DNA of 64,000 nt from NCBI RefSeq assembly GCF_010092505.1, contig NZ_CP048021.1, positions 992,001 to 1,056,000 on the forward strand, read 5' to 3'. The notes beneath the pieces were generated by a model, which saw only the letters and a list, made by a program, of their open reading frames with translations, made no database searches and was not told the DNA's origin. Positions 1 to 8,176 of the stretch are shown piece after piece. The first letter of the stretch is position 1. Every line of letters starts with the position of its first letter. The translations under genes and the position numbers were made by a program. Origin of the DNA: Virgibacillus sp. MSP4-1 (GTDB taxonomy: Bacteria; Bacillota; Bacilli; Bacillales; Alkalibacillaceae).

Positions 1-1620
1 ACGAGCGGAGGATTACATGGTGTTGGCGCATCTGTAGTAAATGCCCTGTCTGAATGGCTCGAAGTTACAATCTATCGCGACAAAAATGTATATAAGCAGA
101 GGTTTGAAGATGGCGGAAAGCCCGTAACCAGTCTGGAACAGCATGGCGGAACCAGAAAAACCGGAACGGAAATTCGCTTTAAACCAGATTCGAACATTTT
201 CTCCACTACGGCATTTCAATTCGAAATATTGGCGGAAAGGTTAAGAGAAGCAGCCTTTTTATTAAAGGGTCTGAAAATCGAATTAACAGATGAAATTCAG
301 GAATTATCCGAAACCTATCAGTATCCGGAAGGGTTAAAATCCTTTGTTGATTATTTAAATGAAGAGAAGGATACATTACATCCTGTTGTTGCTTTCGAAG
401 GGGAAAGCCATGGAATTGAGGTAGATTTTGCTTTTCAATTTAATGACGGTTATGCAGAAAGTATGCTGTCATTTGTCAATAATGTGCGTACACAGGACGG
501 AGGGACACACGAATCAGGAACCCGTTCAGCCTTAACCCGAAGTATCAATGATCATGCACGAAAGAACGGACTTTTAAAAGAAAAGGATAAAAACTTAGAT
601 GGAAGTGATATTCGGGAAGGATTTACGGCGATAATATCTGTGCGTATTCCTGAGGAGATTCTGCAATTTGAAGGTCAGACCAAGAGTAAACTTGGGACTT
701 CAGAGGCCCGTTCTGCAGTTGATCATGTGATATCGGAAAAGCTTTCTTACTTCCTTGAAGAAAATCCCGAAACAGCAACACAGCTGATTAAAAAGGCGAT
801 AAAAGCAAGAGAGGCCCGGGAAGCAGCGAGGAAGGCCAGAGAGGATGCCCGCACCGGGAAAAAACGCAAAAAGCGGGATGCATTGCTAAGTGGGAAGCTT
901 ACCCCTGCTCAATCGAAAAATGCTAAAAAAAATGAGTTATATTTAGTAGAGGGGGACTCTGCCGGGGGATCAGCCAAACAAGGCAGGGACAGACGCTTTC
1001 AGGCCGTTCTCCCTCTTAGGGGTAAGGTTATAAATACGGAGAAAGCGAAGATATCCGATATTTTCAAAAACGAAGAAATCTCCACCATTATTCATACGAT
1101 AGGTGCGGATGTGGGGGCAGATTTTAATATTGAGGATATTCAATACGATAAGATTATTATTATGACGGATGCGGATACAGATGGAGCGCATATTCAGGTA
1201 CTCCTTTTAACCTTCTTCTATCGCTATATGAGACCTTTAATTGAAGCTGGAAAAGTTTATATTGCATTACCACCTTTGTATAAGGTTTCAAAAGGAAAAG
1301 GGAAAAAGGAGAAATCAGAGTATGCCTGGGAAGAAGATGCTCTAAAGGATATCCTGAATAAATTTAAGAATGGGTACACGATTCAACGCTATAAAGGTTT
1401 AGGTGAAATGAATGCAGACCAGCTGTGGGAAACAACGATGAATCCGGAGACACGAACTCTTATTCGTGTTACGATTGAGGACTTGGCGAGGGCGGAACGG
1501 AGAATTACAACATTAATGGGTGATAAAGTAGAACCGCGGAGAAACTGGATTGAATCAAATGTAGCCTTCAGTCTGGATGATGATGAAAACATCCTGGAAA
1601 ACGATAAACTTCATACGTAA
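1..1620 (+). CDS. parE: DNA topoisomerase IV subunit B, 5' end outside the window
   Basis: This is the ATPase subunit of topoisomerase IV, which decatenates daughter chromosomes together with ParC. The reading frame is open from base 1, and the first residues, TSGGLHGVGASVVNALSEW, are the GHKL ATP-lid region, so roughly the first 100 residues lie upstream. The transducer domain follows. The TOPRIM domain shows the EGDSAGGSA motif near base 940 and the acidic DADTDGAH motif near 1165. The C-terminal RYKGLGEMN motif is near 1390. parC begins 26 bases downstream, so the two are probably co-transcribed. GyrB is the only close alternative, but the parC neighbour and the lack of a GyrB insertion favour ParE. 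Confidence 0.97.
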   Translation, partial: TSGGLHGVGASVVNALSEWLEVTIYRDKNVYKQRFEDGGKPVTSLEQHGGTRKTGTEIRFKPDSNIFSTTAFQFEILAERLREAAFLLKGLKIELTDEIQELSETYQYPEGLKSFVDYLNEEKDTLHPVVAFEGESHGIEVDFAFQFNDGYAESMLSFVNNVRTQDGGTHESGTRSALTRSINDHARKNGLLKEKDKNLDGSDIREGFTAIISVRIPEEILQFEGQTKSKLGTSEARSAVDHVISEKLSYFLEENPETATQLIKKAIKAREAREAARKAREDARTGKKRKKRDALLSGKLTPAQSKNAKKNELYLVEGDSAGGSAKQGRDRRFQAVLPLRGKVINTEKAKISDIFKNEEISTIIHTIGADVGADFNIEDIQYDKIIIMTDADTDGAHIQVLLLTFFYRYMRPLIEAGKVYIALPPLYKVSKGKGKKEKSEYAWEEDALKDILNKFKNGYTIQRYKGLGEMNADQLWETTMNPETRTLIRVTIEDLARAERRITTLMGDKVEPRRNWIESNVAFSLDDDENILENDKLHT

Positions 1621-1646
1621 TAAGATAGGAAAAGGAGGACAAGTCA

Positions 1647-4100
1647 TTGGCTGAGCAAGCACAATTTTTGGACCTCCCCTTTGAAGAAGTCATTGGGGAC
1701 AGGTTTGGACGATATAGTAAATATATTATTCAGGAACGGGCATTGCCTGATGCCAGAGACGGATTAAAGCCCGTACAGCGTCGTATTTTATACGCTATGC
1801 ATCAGGAGAAAAATACCCATGATAAACCGTTCCGAAAGTCAGCTAAAACCGTGGGAACGGTAATTGGTAATTACCATCCACATGGTGATTCATCTGTATA
1901 TGAAGCACTGGTACGTATGAGTCAGACGTGGAAGGTTAGAAATGTTTTAGTGGAGATGCACGGAAACAACGGGAGTATTGATGGAGACCCACCAGCAGCT
2001 ATGCGTTATACCGAGGCGCGTCTAGCCAGTATTAGCTCGCAATTGTTACGTGATATTGAAAAGGAAACGGTTGATTTTATCCCTAATTTTGATGATACCG
2101 ACTATGAGCCGGTTGTGTTACCAGCGAAATTTCCTAACTTATTAGTCAATGGGTCAACAGGGATTTCGGCAGGCTATGCTACAGATATTCCTCCTCATAA
2201 CCTGAAAGAGGTTATTGATGCTGTTATCATGAGGATTGATAGGCCGGATGCTGATGTTGAGCAACTGATGAAGGTTTTAAAGGGACCAGACTTCCCTACA
2301 GGAGGCATTATTCAGGGAATTGAAGGTATTAAGAAAGCCTATAAAACCGGAAAAGGAAAAGTGGTTGTTCGGGGTAAAGCAGAAATTGAACAGCTCCGCA
2401 CCGGCAGGGAGCAAATCGTCATTAATGAGCTCCCTTATGAGGTTAACAAAGCTAATCTGGTTAAGAAGTTTGATGAATTCCGACTCGATCGGAAAGTGGA
2501 GGGAATAGCAGAGGTCCGCGATGAAACGGATCGGACCGGACTGCAAATTGTGATTGAATTAAAAAAAGATGCGGATAGTGAAGGTATTTTAAATTATTTT
2601 TATAAAAATACCGATTTACAAATTACATATAACTTTAATATGGTAGCCATCCATAATAAGACTCCGCAATTAATGAGCCTGCCAGCGATATTAGATTCCT
2701 ATATTCAGCACCAGCGGGAGGTCATGATTCGTCAATCCCGTTTTGATTTAAGGAAGGCAAAGGATCGTGCCCACATTGTGGAAGGCTTGATTAAAGCTAT
2801 TTCCATTTTAGATGATGTGATTGCAGCCATTCGCGCTTCGAAAGATAAACAGGATGCCAAAAATCGTCTGATGGAACTTTTTGATTTTACTGAGAAGCAG
2901 TCAGAAGCGATTGTCACATTACAGCTTTATCGATTAACCAATACAGATGTGACAGCATTGCAGGAAGAGGCGGAGGAACTGAAGAAGCAGATTGAAGAAT
3001 TAGAATCTATTCTTAGTAGTGAATCTAAATTACTGAAAGAAATTAAAAAAGATTTAAAACAGCTTCAGAAGCAGTATAAGATTGATCGTTTAACAAAAAT
3101 TGAAGAGCAGGTAGAAGAATTGAAGATTAATCTGGAAGTCATGGTAGCAAGAGAGGATGTACTGGTATCTGTTACAAAGGATGGTTACGTAAAACGGACT
3201 AGTCTCAGATCCTATTCTGCATCCAATGAAAGTGATATGCCCTTAAAAGAAGGAGACCATCTTTTAACCTTGCAGGAGTTAAATACAACGGATAAAATTC
3301 TTCTATTTACAAACAAAGGGAATTACTTATACATTCATGTCCACGAGCTTCCGGATATCAGGTGGAAGGATTTAGGTCAGCATGTGGCTAACTTAGTTAC
3401 TATTGAACCGGATGAAAAAATCATTAACGTTCTTCCTGTCAGAGAGTTTTCAGATGATCAATACCTGTTGTTCTTTACACGTAACGGCATGGTGAAAAAG
3501 ACGGAACTAAAACAGTATGATGCGCAGAGACGCTCAAAACCACTGGTAGCTATAAATTTGAAAAACGATGATGAAGTCGTCAGTGTTCATCAGACGGATG
3601 GCAATCAGGATTTATTTATTACATCCAATAAAGGCTTCGGCTTATGGTACCATGAAACAGAAGTGAAACCGGTTGGTCAGCGTGCTGCCGGTGTGAAAGC
3701 TATTCAGTTGAAAAAGGATGAAGTTGTTATCAGTGGTGAAGTCTTTGATGAATTAACAGCTCCTTCTATCGTATTGATAACACAAAGAGGAGCATGTAAA
3801 CGTATGGCTCTGTCTGACTTCGAACAATCCTCACGGGCTAAAAGAGGACTGGTTATGCTAAAAGAACTGAAATCCAAGCCGCACCGTGCTGTTGGGTTAC
3901 ATTTAATTCAGGAAGAAGAGTTTGTTATATTTCAAACTGAAGATGAACAGATTCATGAGTTGTATCCCTTGGAATTGAAGAAACACGATCGGTACAGTAA
4001 TGGTTCATTTGTTGTTGATACTGATTTAACAGGAAATGTGATAAGTACCTGGAAAAAACCTTCTTATGTTAAGCCATTTGAAGAATTAAAAGAAGAATAA
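1647..4100 (+). CDS. parC: DNA topoisomerase IV subunit A
   Basis: This is the DNA-cleaving subunit of topoisomerase IV. The start is TTG (TTG GCT GAG), chosen because AGGAGG stands at the right distance. The protein has 817 residues, normal for Bacillus ParC. Visible landmarks are the ERALPDARDGLKPVQRR segment, the quinolone-resistance region with YHPHGDSSVYEALVRMSQ, and the AMRYTEARL motif holding the catalytic tyrosine. A coiled-coil segment near residues 430-490 is followed by a C-terminal beta-pinwheel. Position 80 of the quinolone region is Ser (GDSSVYE), the wild-type residue. The gene is closed by a strong terminator. Confidence 0.98.
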   Translation: MAEQAQFLDLPFEEVIGDRFGRYSKYIIQERALPDARDGLKPVQRRILYAMHQEKNTHDKPFRKSAKTVGTVIGNYHPHGDSSVYEALVRMSQTWKVRNVLVEMHGNNGSIDGDPPAAMRYTEARLASISSQLLRDIEKETVDFIPNFDDTDYEPVVLPAKFPNLLVNGSTGISAGYATDIPPHNLKEVIDAVIMRIDRPDADVEQLMKVLKGPDFPTGGIIQGIEGIKKAYKTGKGKVVVRGKAEIEQLRTGREQIVINELPYEVNKANLVKKFDEFRLDRKVEGIAEVRDETDRTGLQIVIELKKDADSEGILNYFYKNTDLQITYNFNMVAIHNKTPQLMSLPAILDSYIQHQREVMIRQSRFDLRKAKDRAHIVEGLIKAISILDDVIAAIRASKDKQDAKNRLMELFDFTEKQSEAIVTLQLYRLTNTDVTALQEEAEELKKQIEELESILSSESKLLKEIKKDLKQLQKQYKIDRLTKIEEQVEELKINLEVMVAREDVLVSVTKDGYVKRTSLRSYSASNESDMPLKEGDHLLTLQELNTTDKILLFTNKGNYLYIHVHELPDIRWKDLGQHVANLVTIEPDEKIINVLPVREFSDDQYLLFFTRNGMVKKTELKQYDAQRRSKPLVAINLKNDDEVVSVHQTDGNQDLFITSNKGFGLWYHETEVKPVGQRAAGVKAIQLKKDEVVISGEVFDELTAPSIVLITQRGACKRMALSDFEQSSRAKRGLVMLKELKSKPHRAVGLHLIQEEEFVIFQTEDEQIHELYPLELKKHDRYSNGSFVVDTDLTGNVISTWKKPSYVKPFEELKEE

Positions 4101-4111
4101 ATGATCGTCTA

Positions 4112-4149
4112 AAATAGAATCTGTTTTTATAAACAGATTCTATTTTTTC
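4112..4149 (+). terminator. Rho-independent terminator after parC
   Basis: A perfect stem, AAAATAGAATCTGTTT pairing with its complement across a 4-base loop, ends in a run of T. It lies 12 bases after the parC stop codon. Confidence 0.9.
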
Positions 4150-4203
4150 GAATCAGAATGCCGGAATATTCTGCCTGGTAGAGGGGTCACTTTAACTAAT
4201 TTA

Positions 4204-4232
4204 TTGAATACCTGGTTCAAATCATGTATATT
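4204..4232 (+). promoter_or_regulatory. SigA-type promoter of fabI
   Basis: TTGAAT (4204-4209) and TATATT (4227-4232) are separated by exactly 17 bases, and fabI starts about 50 bases downstream. The -10 box runs into the FapR-type palindrome, so repressor binding would block RNA polymerase. Confidence 0.65.
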
Positions 4233-4247
4233 AGAACCAGGTATTAA
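4231..4247 (+). promoter_or_regulatory. Probable FapR operator
   Basis: TTAGAACCAGGTATTAA is a 17-bp imperfect palindrome resembling the FapR box that controls fatty-acid and phospholipid genes in Bacillus, where malonyl-CoA releases the repressor. It lies at the -10/+1 region of fabI, a known FapR target in B. subtilis. The half-site also forms a perfect 12-bp inverted repeat (4207-4218 with 4234-4245) that straddles the promoter spacer. The consensus was compared from memory, so assignment is by resemblance and context. Confidence 0.6.
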
Positions 4248-4282
4248 GAATAGATAACAACGTATTTTAGGAGGATTTTGAA

Positions 4283-5056
4283 GTGGATCTATTAAAGTTA
4301 AAGGATAAAAACATCGTAGTAATGGGTGTTGCAAATGAGAGAAGTTTGGCCTGGGGAGTGGCTCAATCCCTTTATAACGCAGGTGTAAACGTAATTTTTA
4401 CATATCGCCAGGATCGCTCTAAAAAGAAATTGGAAAGACTCCTGGAGAAGCATGAATATAATGCTGAGCTGGTTGTACAGTGTGATGTGAATGATGATGA
4501 AAGTATTAAAGCAACGTTCAAAGAAATAGGTGATAAAGTTGGAACCATCCATGGAATTGTTCATTCGATTGCTTTTGCTCATGGAGAGGATTTAAAGGGA
4601 GACTTTGTTGAGACCTCCCGTGATGGATTTGCCTATGCACATGATACTAGTGCATATTCCATTATTGCTGTTGCCAGAGAAGCAAAACCTTATATGAATG
4701 AAGGCGGCTCCATTATTGGAATGACCTTCCTGGGAGCTCAAAGAGTGATTCCTGAATATAAGGTTATGGGTATTGCAAAATCAGCCTTGGAATCCTCTGT
4801 GAAGTATCTGGCAGAGGATTTAGGGGAAGATCAAATTCGTGTAAATGCCCTGTCAGCTGGTCCGGTTCGTACCCTGGCGGCAAAAGGAATTTCCTCCTTC
4901 AATGAAATTCTTAGTGAAGTTGAAGAAAAAGCCCCATTACGAAAGAACGTGACTAAGGAAGAGGTAGGGGATATGGCATTGGTTATGCTAAGTCACTTGT
5001 CCCGTGGTGTTACGGGAGAAATTATTTATGTGGACTCCGGCTATAACATCCTTTAA
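4283..5056 (+). CDS. fabI: Enoyl-[acyl-carrier-protein] reductase
   Basis: FabI carries out the last step of each fatty-acid elongation cycle, reducing enoyl-ACP with NAD(P)H. The GTG start follows AGGAGG. The 257 residues form a short-chain dehydrogenase fold with an N-terminal nucleotide site (VVMGVANERSLAWGVA) and the FabI catalytic pattern of Tyr, six residues, Lys in YKVMGIAKSALE. A flexible substrate loop (GPVRTLAAKGISSF) is also typical. The gene is monocistronic between two terminators, and its promoter carries a FapR-type operator. Alternative SDR functions are unlikely given the long-range match to FabI. Confidence 0.95.
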   Translation: MDLLKLKDKNIVVMGVANERSLAWGVAQSLYNAGVNVIFTYRQDRSKKKLERLLEKHEYNAELVVQCDVNDDESIKATFKEIGDKVGTIHGIVHSIAFAHGEDLKGDFVETSRDGFAYAHDTSAYSIIAVAREAKPYMNEGGSIIGMTFLGAQRVIPEYKVMGIAKSALESSVKYLAEDLGEDQIRVNALSAGPVRTLAAKGISSFNEILSEVEEKAPLRKNVTKEEVGDMALVMLSHLSRGVTGEIIYVDSGYNIL

Positions 5057-5092
5057 ATACAAGTGAAGGGGACCTGTGAATCTTTGACTATC

Positions 5093-5135
5093 AAAGAAAA
5101 CGGAGGTGACTGACGGTGGCTTCCGTTTTCTTTTT
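5093..5135 (+). terminator. Terminator after fabI
   Basis: The 12-bp stem AAAGAAAACGGA / TCCGTTTTCTTT encloses a 17-base loop and continues into TTTTT. Confidence 0.85.
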
Positions 5136-5196
5136 GTTGAAAAATTTCTGAAAATTGTGATATAATTAATCTGTATGAAAGGATGGGAGTTGATGT

Positions 5197-5826
5197 ATGG
5201 CTGAATTAAAGGAGCGTATCGTTGAATCTTCTTTATACTTATTTGAACAGCATGGGTTTCACGGGGTTACGGTCAATGATATTGTCCAGCATTCACAGAC
5301 GTCAAAAGGAGGGTTTTATCACCATTTTCAATCTAAAGATGAGCTCTTATTTATGATTCATGATACTTTTATCACATACGTTTTAGCAAAAGCAGACGAA
5401 GCTATTTCCACCTACGACAAACCTGCACTGCAGCTTCATGCAATTATCCAGTCATTTGTAAAAGTTTTTGATTTATATAAACCTCACATTTCAGTCTTCT
5501 ATCAGGAAAGCAATTATCTTAAACCTCACTTTGATCAGCTTATTAAAAGAAAACGGGATCAATTTAAACAAAGGATTTTCCAGGTGATCCAACAGGGACA
5601 AAGCTCAGGAGAATTCCGTGCCTCACTTCCAGCAGAAATAACCGGAATGTCGATTTTGGGAATGGTAAATTGGACATATAAATGGTATCAGAAAGATGGG
5701 GAAAAATCGATTGAAGAAATTGCCCATACGTTTTCAGATATTATTTTACAGGGCATTTTAACACCATCTGCTAAAGATAACCCAGAACTTAACCACTTAT
5801 TTCAGCAACATCCTGCACATAAATAA
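5197..5826 (+). CDS. TetR-family regulator of acyl-CoA degradation (FadR/YngJ-cluster type)
   Basis: This 209-residue protein has a TetR helix-turn-helix at residues 20-50 (GFHGVTVNDIVQHSQTSKGGFYHHFQSK) and a helical ligand-binding C-terminal domain. It lies directly upstream of, and in the same direction as, an acyl-CoA dehydrogenase operon. A palindrome (5852-5869) sits in the gap between them. The simplest reading is an acyl-CoA-responsive repressor of the operon, like FadR in B. subtilis; the ligand cannot be read from sequence. Start ATG is preceded by GGATGGGAG. Confidence 0.85.
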   Translation: MAELKERIVESSLYLFEQHGFHGVTVNDIVQHSQTSKGGFYHHFQSKDELLFMIHDTFITYVLAKADEAISTYDKPALQLHAIIQSFVKVFDLYKPHISVFYQESNYLKPHFDQLIKRKRDQFKQRIFQVIQQGQSSGEFRASLPAEITGMSILGMVNWTYKWYQKDGEKSIEEIAHTFSDIILQGILTPSAKDNPELNHLFQQHPAHK

Positions 5827-5837
5827 AAGCGCTTTCA
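5824..5837 (+). promoter_or_regulatory. CcpA cre site
   Basis: TAAAAGCGCTTTCA differs at one position from the cre consensus TGAAARCGCTTTCA. It overlaps the stop codon of the TetR gene and sits just before the acyl-CoA dehydrogenase operon, the expected place for carbon catabolite repression of a degradative pathway. Confidence 0.6.
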
Positions 5838-5851
5838 TTTATGGGGTTTAC

Positions 5852-5869
5852 AGACCAACTGGTCGGTCT
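5852..5869 (+). promoter_or_regulatory. Probable TetR-regulator operator
   Basis: AGACCAACTGGTCGGTCT is an 18-bp palindrome in which 7 of 9 base pairs match, including the outer five (AGACC/GGTCT). It lies between the TetR gene and its target operon, 30 bases before the dehydrogenase start. Confidence 0.55.
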
Positions 5870-5899
5870 TAAACATTCTAGTTTTAAAGGGGGAGTTGG

Positions 5900-7045
5900 A
5901 TGAACTTTGAATTGACAAAGGAACAGGAAATGACCAAAAGAATGGTGAGAAATTTTGCTGAAGATGTTATTCGGCCAAGAACCATTGATATTGACAGGAA
6001 AGCGGAATTTCCCAGTGATATCTTTAAGGATATGGGTGAATTAGGGTTATTAGGGATTCCCTTTCCTGAGAAATATGGGGGTACTGGCGGGGATACCGTG
6101 ATGTATGCACTTGCAGTGGAGGAAATTGGCCGTGTATGCGGAAGCACAGGCTTAAGTTATGCTGCAGCTGTTTCTTTGGGTGCTTCACCGATTTATTATT
6201 TTGGAACAGAGGAGCAGAAGGAAAAATATCTTATTCCCCTCGCTACCGGAAAAGCTTTGGGTTCATTTGGTTTAACAGAGCCTAACGCAGGTTCTGATGC
6301 AGGTGGAACACAAACGTCAGCAAGCTTATCCGGCGATGAATATATTATTAATGGAGAAAAATGCTTCATAACGAATGCCAACTTTGCTAAAACACTGATC
6401 GTAACCGCAGTAACAAACGGAAACCATCCGTCTGAAGATAAAAAAGTATCCGCACTGATTGTACCAACTGATGCTGATGGTCTGACCATCACAAATCCCT
6501 ATGAAAAAATGGGGGTCCGGGGATCGGATACCGCAGAGATTGTGATTGAAGACGTTCGAGTGCCCAGGGAAAATTTACTGGGAGATCCAACAAAGGGATT
6601 TAAGCAATTTTTGTATACATTGGATGGCGGGAGAATATCCATCGGTGCTCTGGGCGTTGGGATTGCTCAGGCGGCATATGAAAAGGCCTTAGCATATGCA
6701 AAGGAACGGAAGCAGTTCGGAAAATCCATATCCAGATTTCAGGCGATTCAGTTTAAATTAGCCGATATGGCGATGGAAATAGAATTGGCAAGAAATATGG
6801 TTCATAAAGCAGCCTGGTTGAAAGATCAAAACAAACCTTTCACGAAAGAAGCGGCCTACGCAAAGCTTTACGCAACTGAAGCTGCCTTCAGAGCAGCAAA
6901 TCAGGCCATTCAGATTCATGGGGGTTATGGATATATGCGGGAATATGAAGTTGAGCGCTATCTACGTGATGCGAAGCTGCTTGAAATTGGTGAAGGGACA
7001 TCAGAGATTCAGAGGTTAGTCATTGCAAGACAAATAGGTTGCTAA
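5900..7045 (+). CDS. Acyl-CoA dehydrogenase
   Basis: This FAD enzyme introduces the alpha-beta double bond into acyl-CoA and passes electrons to ETF. Its 381 residues match the family length. Visible signatures are FGLTEPNAGSDAGG (flavin and substrate region), ERKQFGKSISRFQAIQFKLADM, QIHGGYGYMREYEVERYLRDAK, and the C-terminal GEGTSEIQR. The Glu in GEGT is at the place of the catalytic base of short- and medium-chain enzymes; true isovaleryl-CoA dehydrogenases usually have Ala there. The gene order resembles the B. subtilis yngJ leucine-degradation cluster, so the substrate may be isovaleryl-CoA or a short-chain acyl-CoA. The gene starts with an excellent GGGGGAG site. Confidence 0.93.
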   Translation: MNFELTKEQEMTKRMVRNFAEDVIRPRTIDIDRKAEFPSDIFKDMGELGLLGIPFPEKYGGTGGDTVMYALAVEEIGRVCGSTGLSYAAAVSLGASPIYYFGTEEQKEKYLIPLATGKALGSFGLTEPNAGSDAGGTQTSASLSGDEYIINGEKCFITNANFAKTLIVTAVTNGNHPSEDKKVSALIVPTDADGLTITNPYEKMGVRGSDTAEIVIEDVRVPRENLLGDPTKGFKQFLYTLDGGRISIGALGVGIAQAAYEKALAYAKERKQFGKSISRFQAIQFKLADMAMEIELARNMVHKAAWLKDQNKPFTKEAAYAKLYATEAAFRAANQAIQIHGGYGYMREYEVERYLRDAKLLEIGEGTSEIQRLVIARQIGC

Positions 7046-7067
7046 TTAACGAGAAGGAGGAATTATT

Positions 7068-7280
7068 ATGAAAGAAGTAAAAGCTACAATGGCAGGTAAT
7101 GTGTGGAAAATCGTGGTCGAAGCAGGAAAGGAAATTACAGATGGAGAGGATGTTGTCATTCTGGAATCTATGAAAATGGAAATCCCTGTATCAGCAGAGT
7201 CAGATGGTGTTGTAAAGGAAGTTAAAGTTCAGGAGGGTAGCTTCGTAAATGAAGGAGACACCCTGGTCATTTTAGAGTAA
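7068..7280 (+). CDS. Biotin/lipoyl attachment carrier protein
   Basis: This 70-residue protein is a free-standing biotinyl domain. The biotin-accepting lysine is in ESMKMEIPV near residue 35, and the typical GD-ending second half (VNEGDTLVILE) is present. It would carry carboxybiotin between a biotin carboxylase and the carboxyltransferase encoded at 8177. It resembles YngHB of B. subtilis. A partner biotin carboxylase gene is not in the operon. The GAGAAGGAGGAATTATT leader is a strong ribosome site. Confidence 0.9.
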   Translation: MKEVKATMAGNVWKIVVEAGKEITDGEDVVILESMKMEIPVSAESDGVVKEVKVQEGSFVNEGDTLVILE

Positions 7281-7381
7281 CTGCAATAACGTATTTAAGG
7301 AAATGCTTTTTGCACAGGTGCGTGTAACGGAAAATCCATCCGGAAAAATGACCGGAGAAGAGCCTGCTAAAGGGGGAGGTT

Positions 7382-8164
7382 ATGGTGAATACTGTTTTAT
7401 TTGATGTCGTTGAAGATCATATCGGACTGATTACGCTTAATCGTCCAAAGGCTGCAAATGCCTTTTCAGTTGAATTACTGCAGGATTTAAATGACTGTAT
7501 AGATCTGATGGAGACCAGGGACGATTTACGTGTTTTAATTATTAAAGGAAGTGGAGAGAAGGCGTTTTGTGCAGGTGCAGATTTAAAGGAGCGGGCCAGC
7601 ATGTCAGAGGATGAAGTGATTCAGACTGTAAAAACGATTAAAGAAACCGTAAATCGGGTGGAAGCTTTGCCGATGCCTGTTATCGCGGCCATTAATGGTG
7701 CTGCATTTGGTGGAGGACTGGAGCTTGCGCTTGCCTGCGATATACGAATGGCCAGTACAGAAGCATCTTTGGGACTGACAGAAACCTCTCTCGGTATCAT
7801 TCCCGGTGCCGGGGGGACTCAAAGACTGCCCCGCTTAATCGGACCTGGCCGGGCAAAGCACCTTATTTACTCTGCTCGTCGTGTCTCCAGTCAGGAGGCG
7901 TATCAACTGGGAATGATAGAGGTGCTTGTGGAGCGGGGAAGGCTTGTGGAACAAGTATTATCCGAGGCATCTATCATTGCCGGCAATGGCCCAATCGGGA
8001 TTAGACAGGCTAAAGAAGCGATTCAGTCAGGCCTCAATACCAATATTGAAACGGGCTTAGATATTGAAGAGGCATGTTATAAACGAACGATTCCAACCAA
8101 TGACCGTTTGGAAGGAATACAAGCTTTTAAGGAGAAACGCAAGCCGAATTTTTCAGGAAACTAA
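7382..8164 (+). CDS. Enoyl-CoA hydratase/isomerase family protein (methylglutaconyl-CoA hydratase-like)
   Basis: This 260-residue crotonase-fold enzyme shows both oxyanion-hole segments, AFCAGADLKERASM and AINGAAFGGGLELALACDIR. Two conserved acidic positions, in GLTETSLGIIPGAGGTQRLPR, fit hydratase chemistry. The carboxyltransferase gene next to it points to methylglutaconyl-CoA hydratase of leucine breakdown, as with YngF, although a general enoyl-CoA hydratase cannot be excluded. ATG at 7382 lies very close to GGGGGAGG. GTG at 7385 is an equally possible start. Confidence 0.87.
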   Translation: MVNTVLFDVVEDHIGLITLNRPKAANAFSVELLQDLNDCIDLMETRDDLRVLIIKGSGEKAFCAGADLKERASMSEDEVIQTVKTIKETVNRVEALPMPVIAAINGAAFGGGLELALACDIRMASTEASLGLTETSLGIIPGAGGTQRLPRLIGPGRAKHLIYSARRVSSQEAYQLGMIEVLVERGRLVEQVLSEASIIAGNGPIGIRQAKEAIQSGLNTNIETGLDIEEACYKRTIPTNDRLEGIQAFKEKRKPNFSGN

Positions 8165-8176
8165 AGGGGTGGAAAC

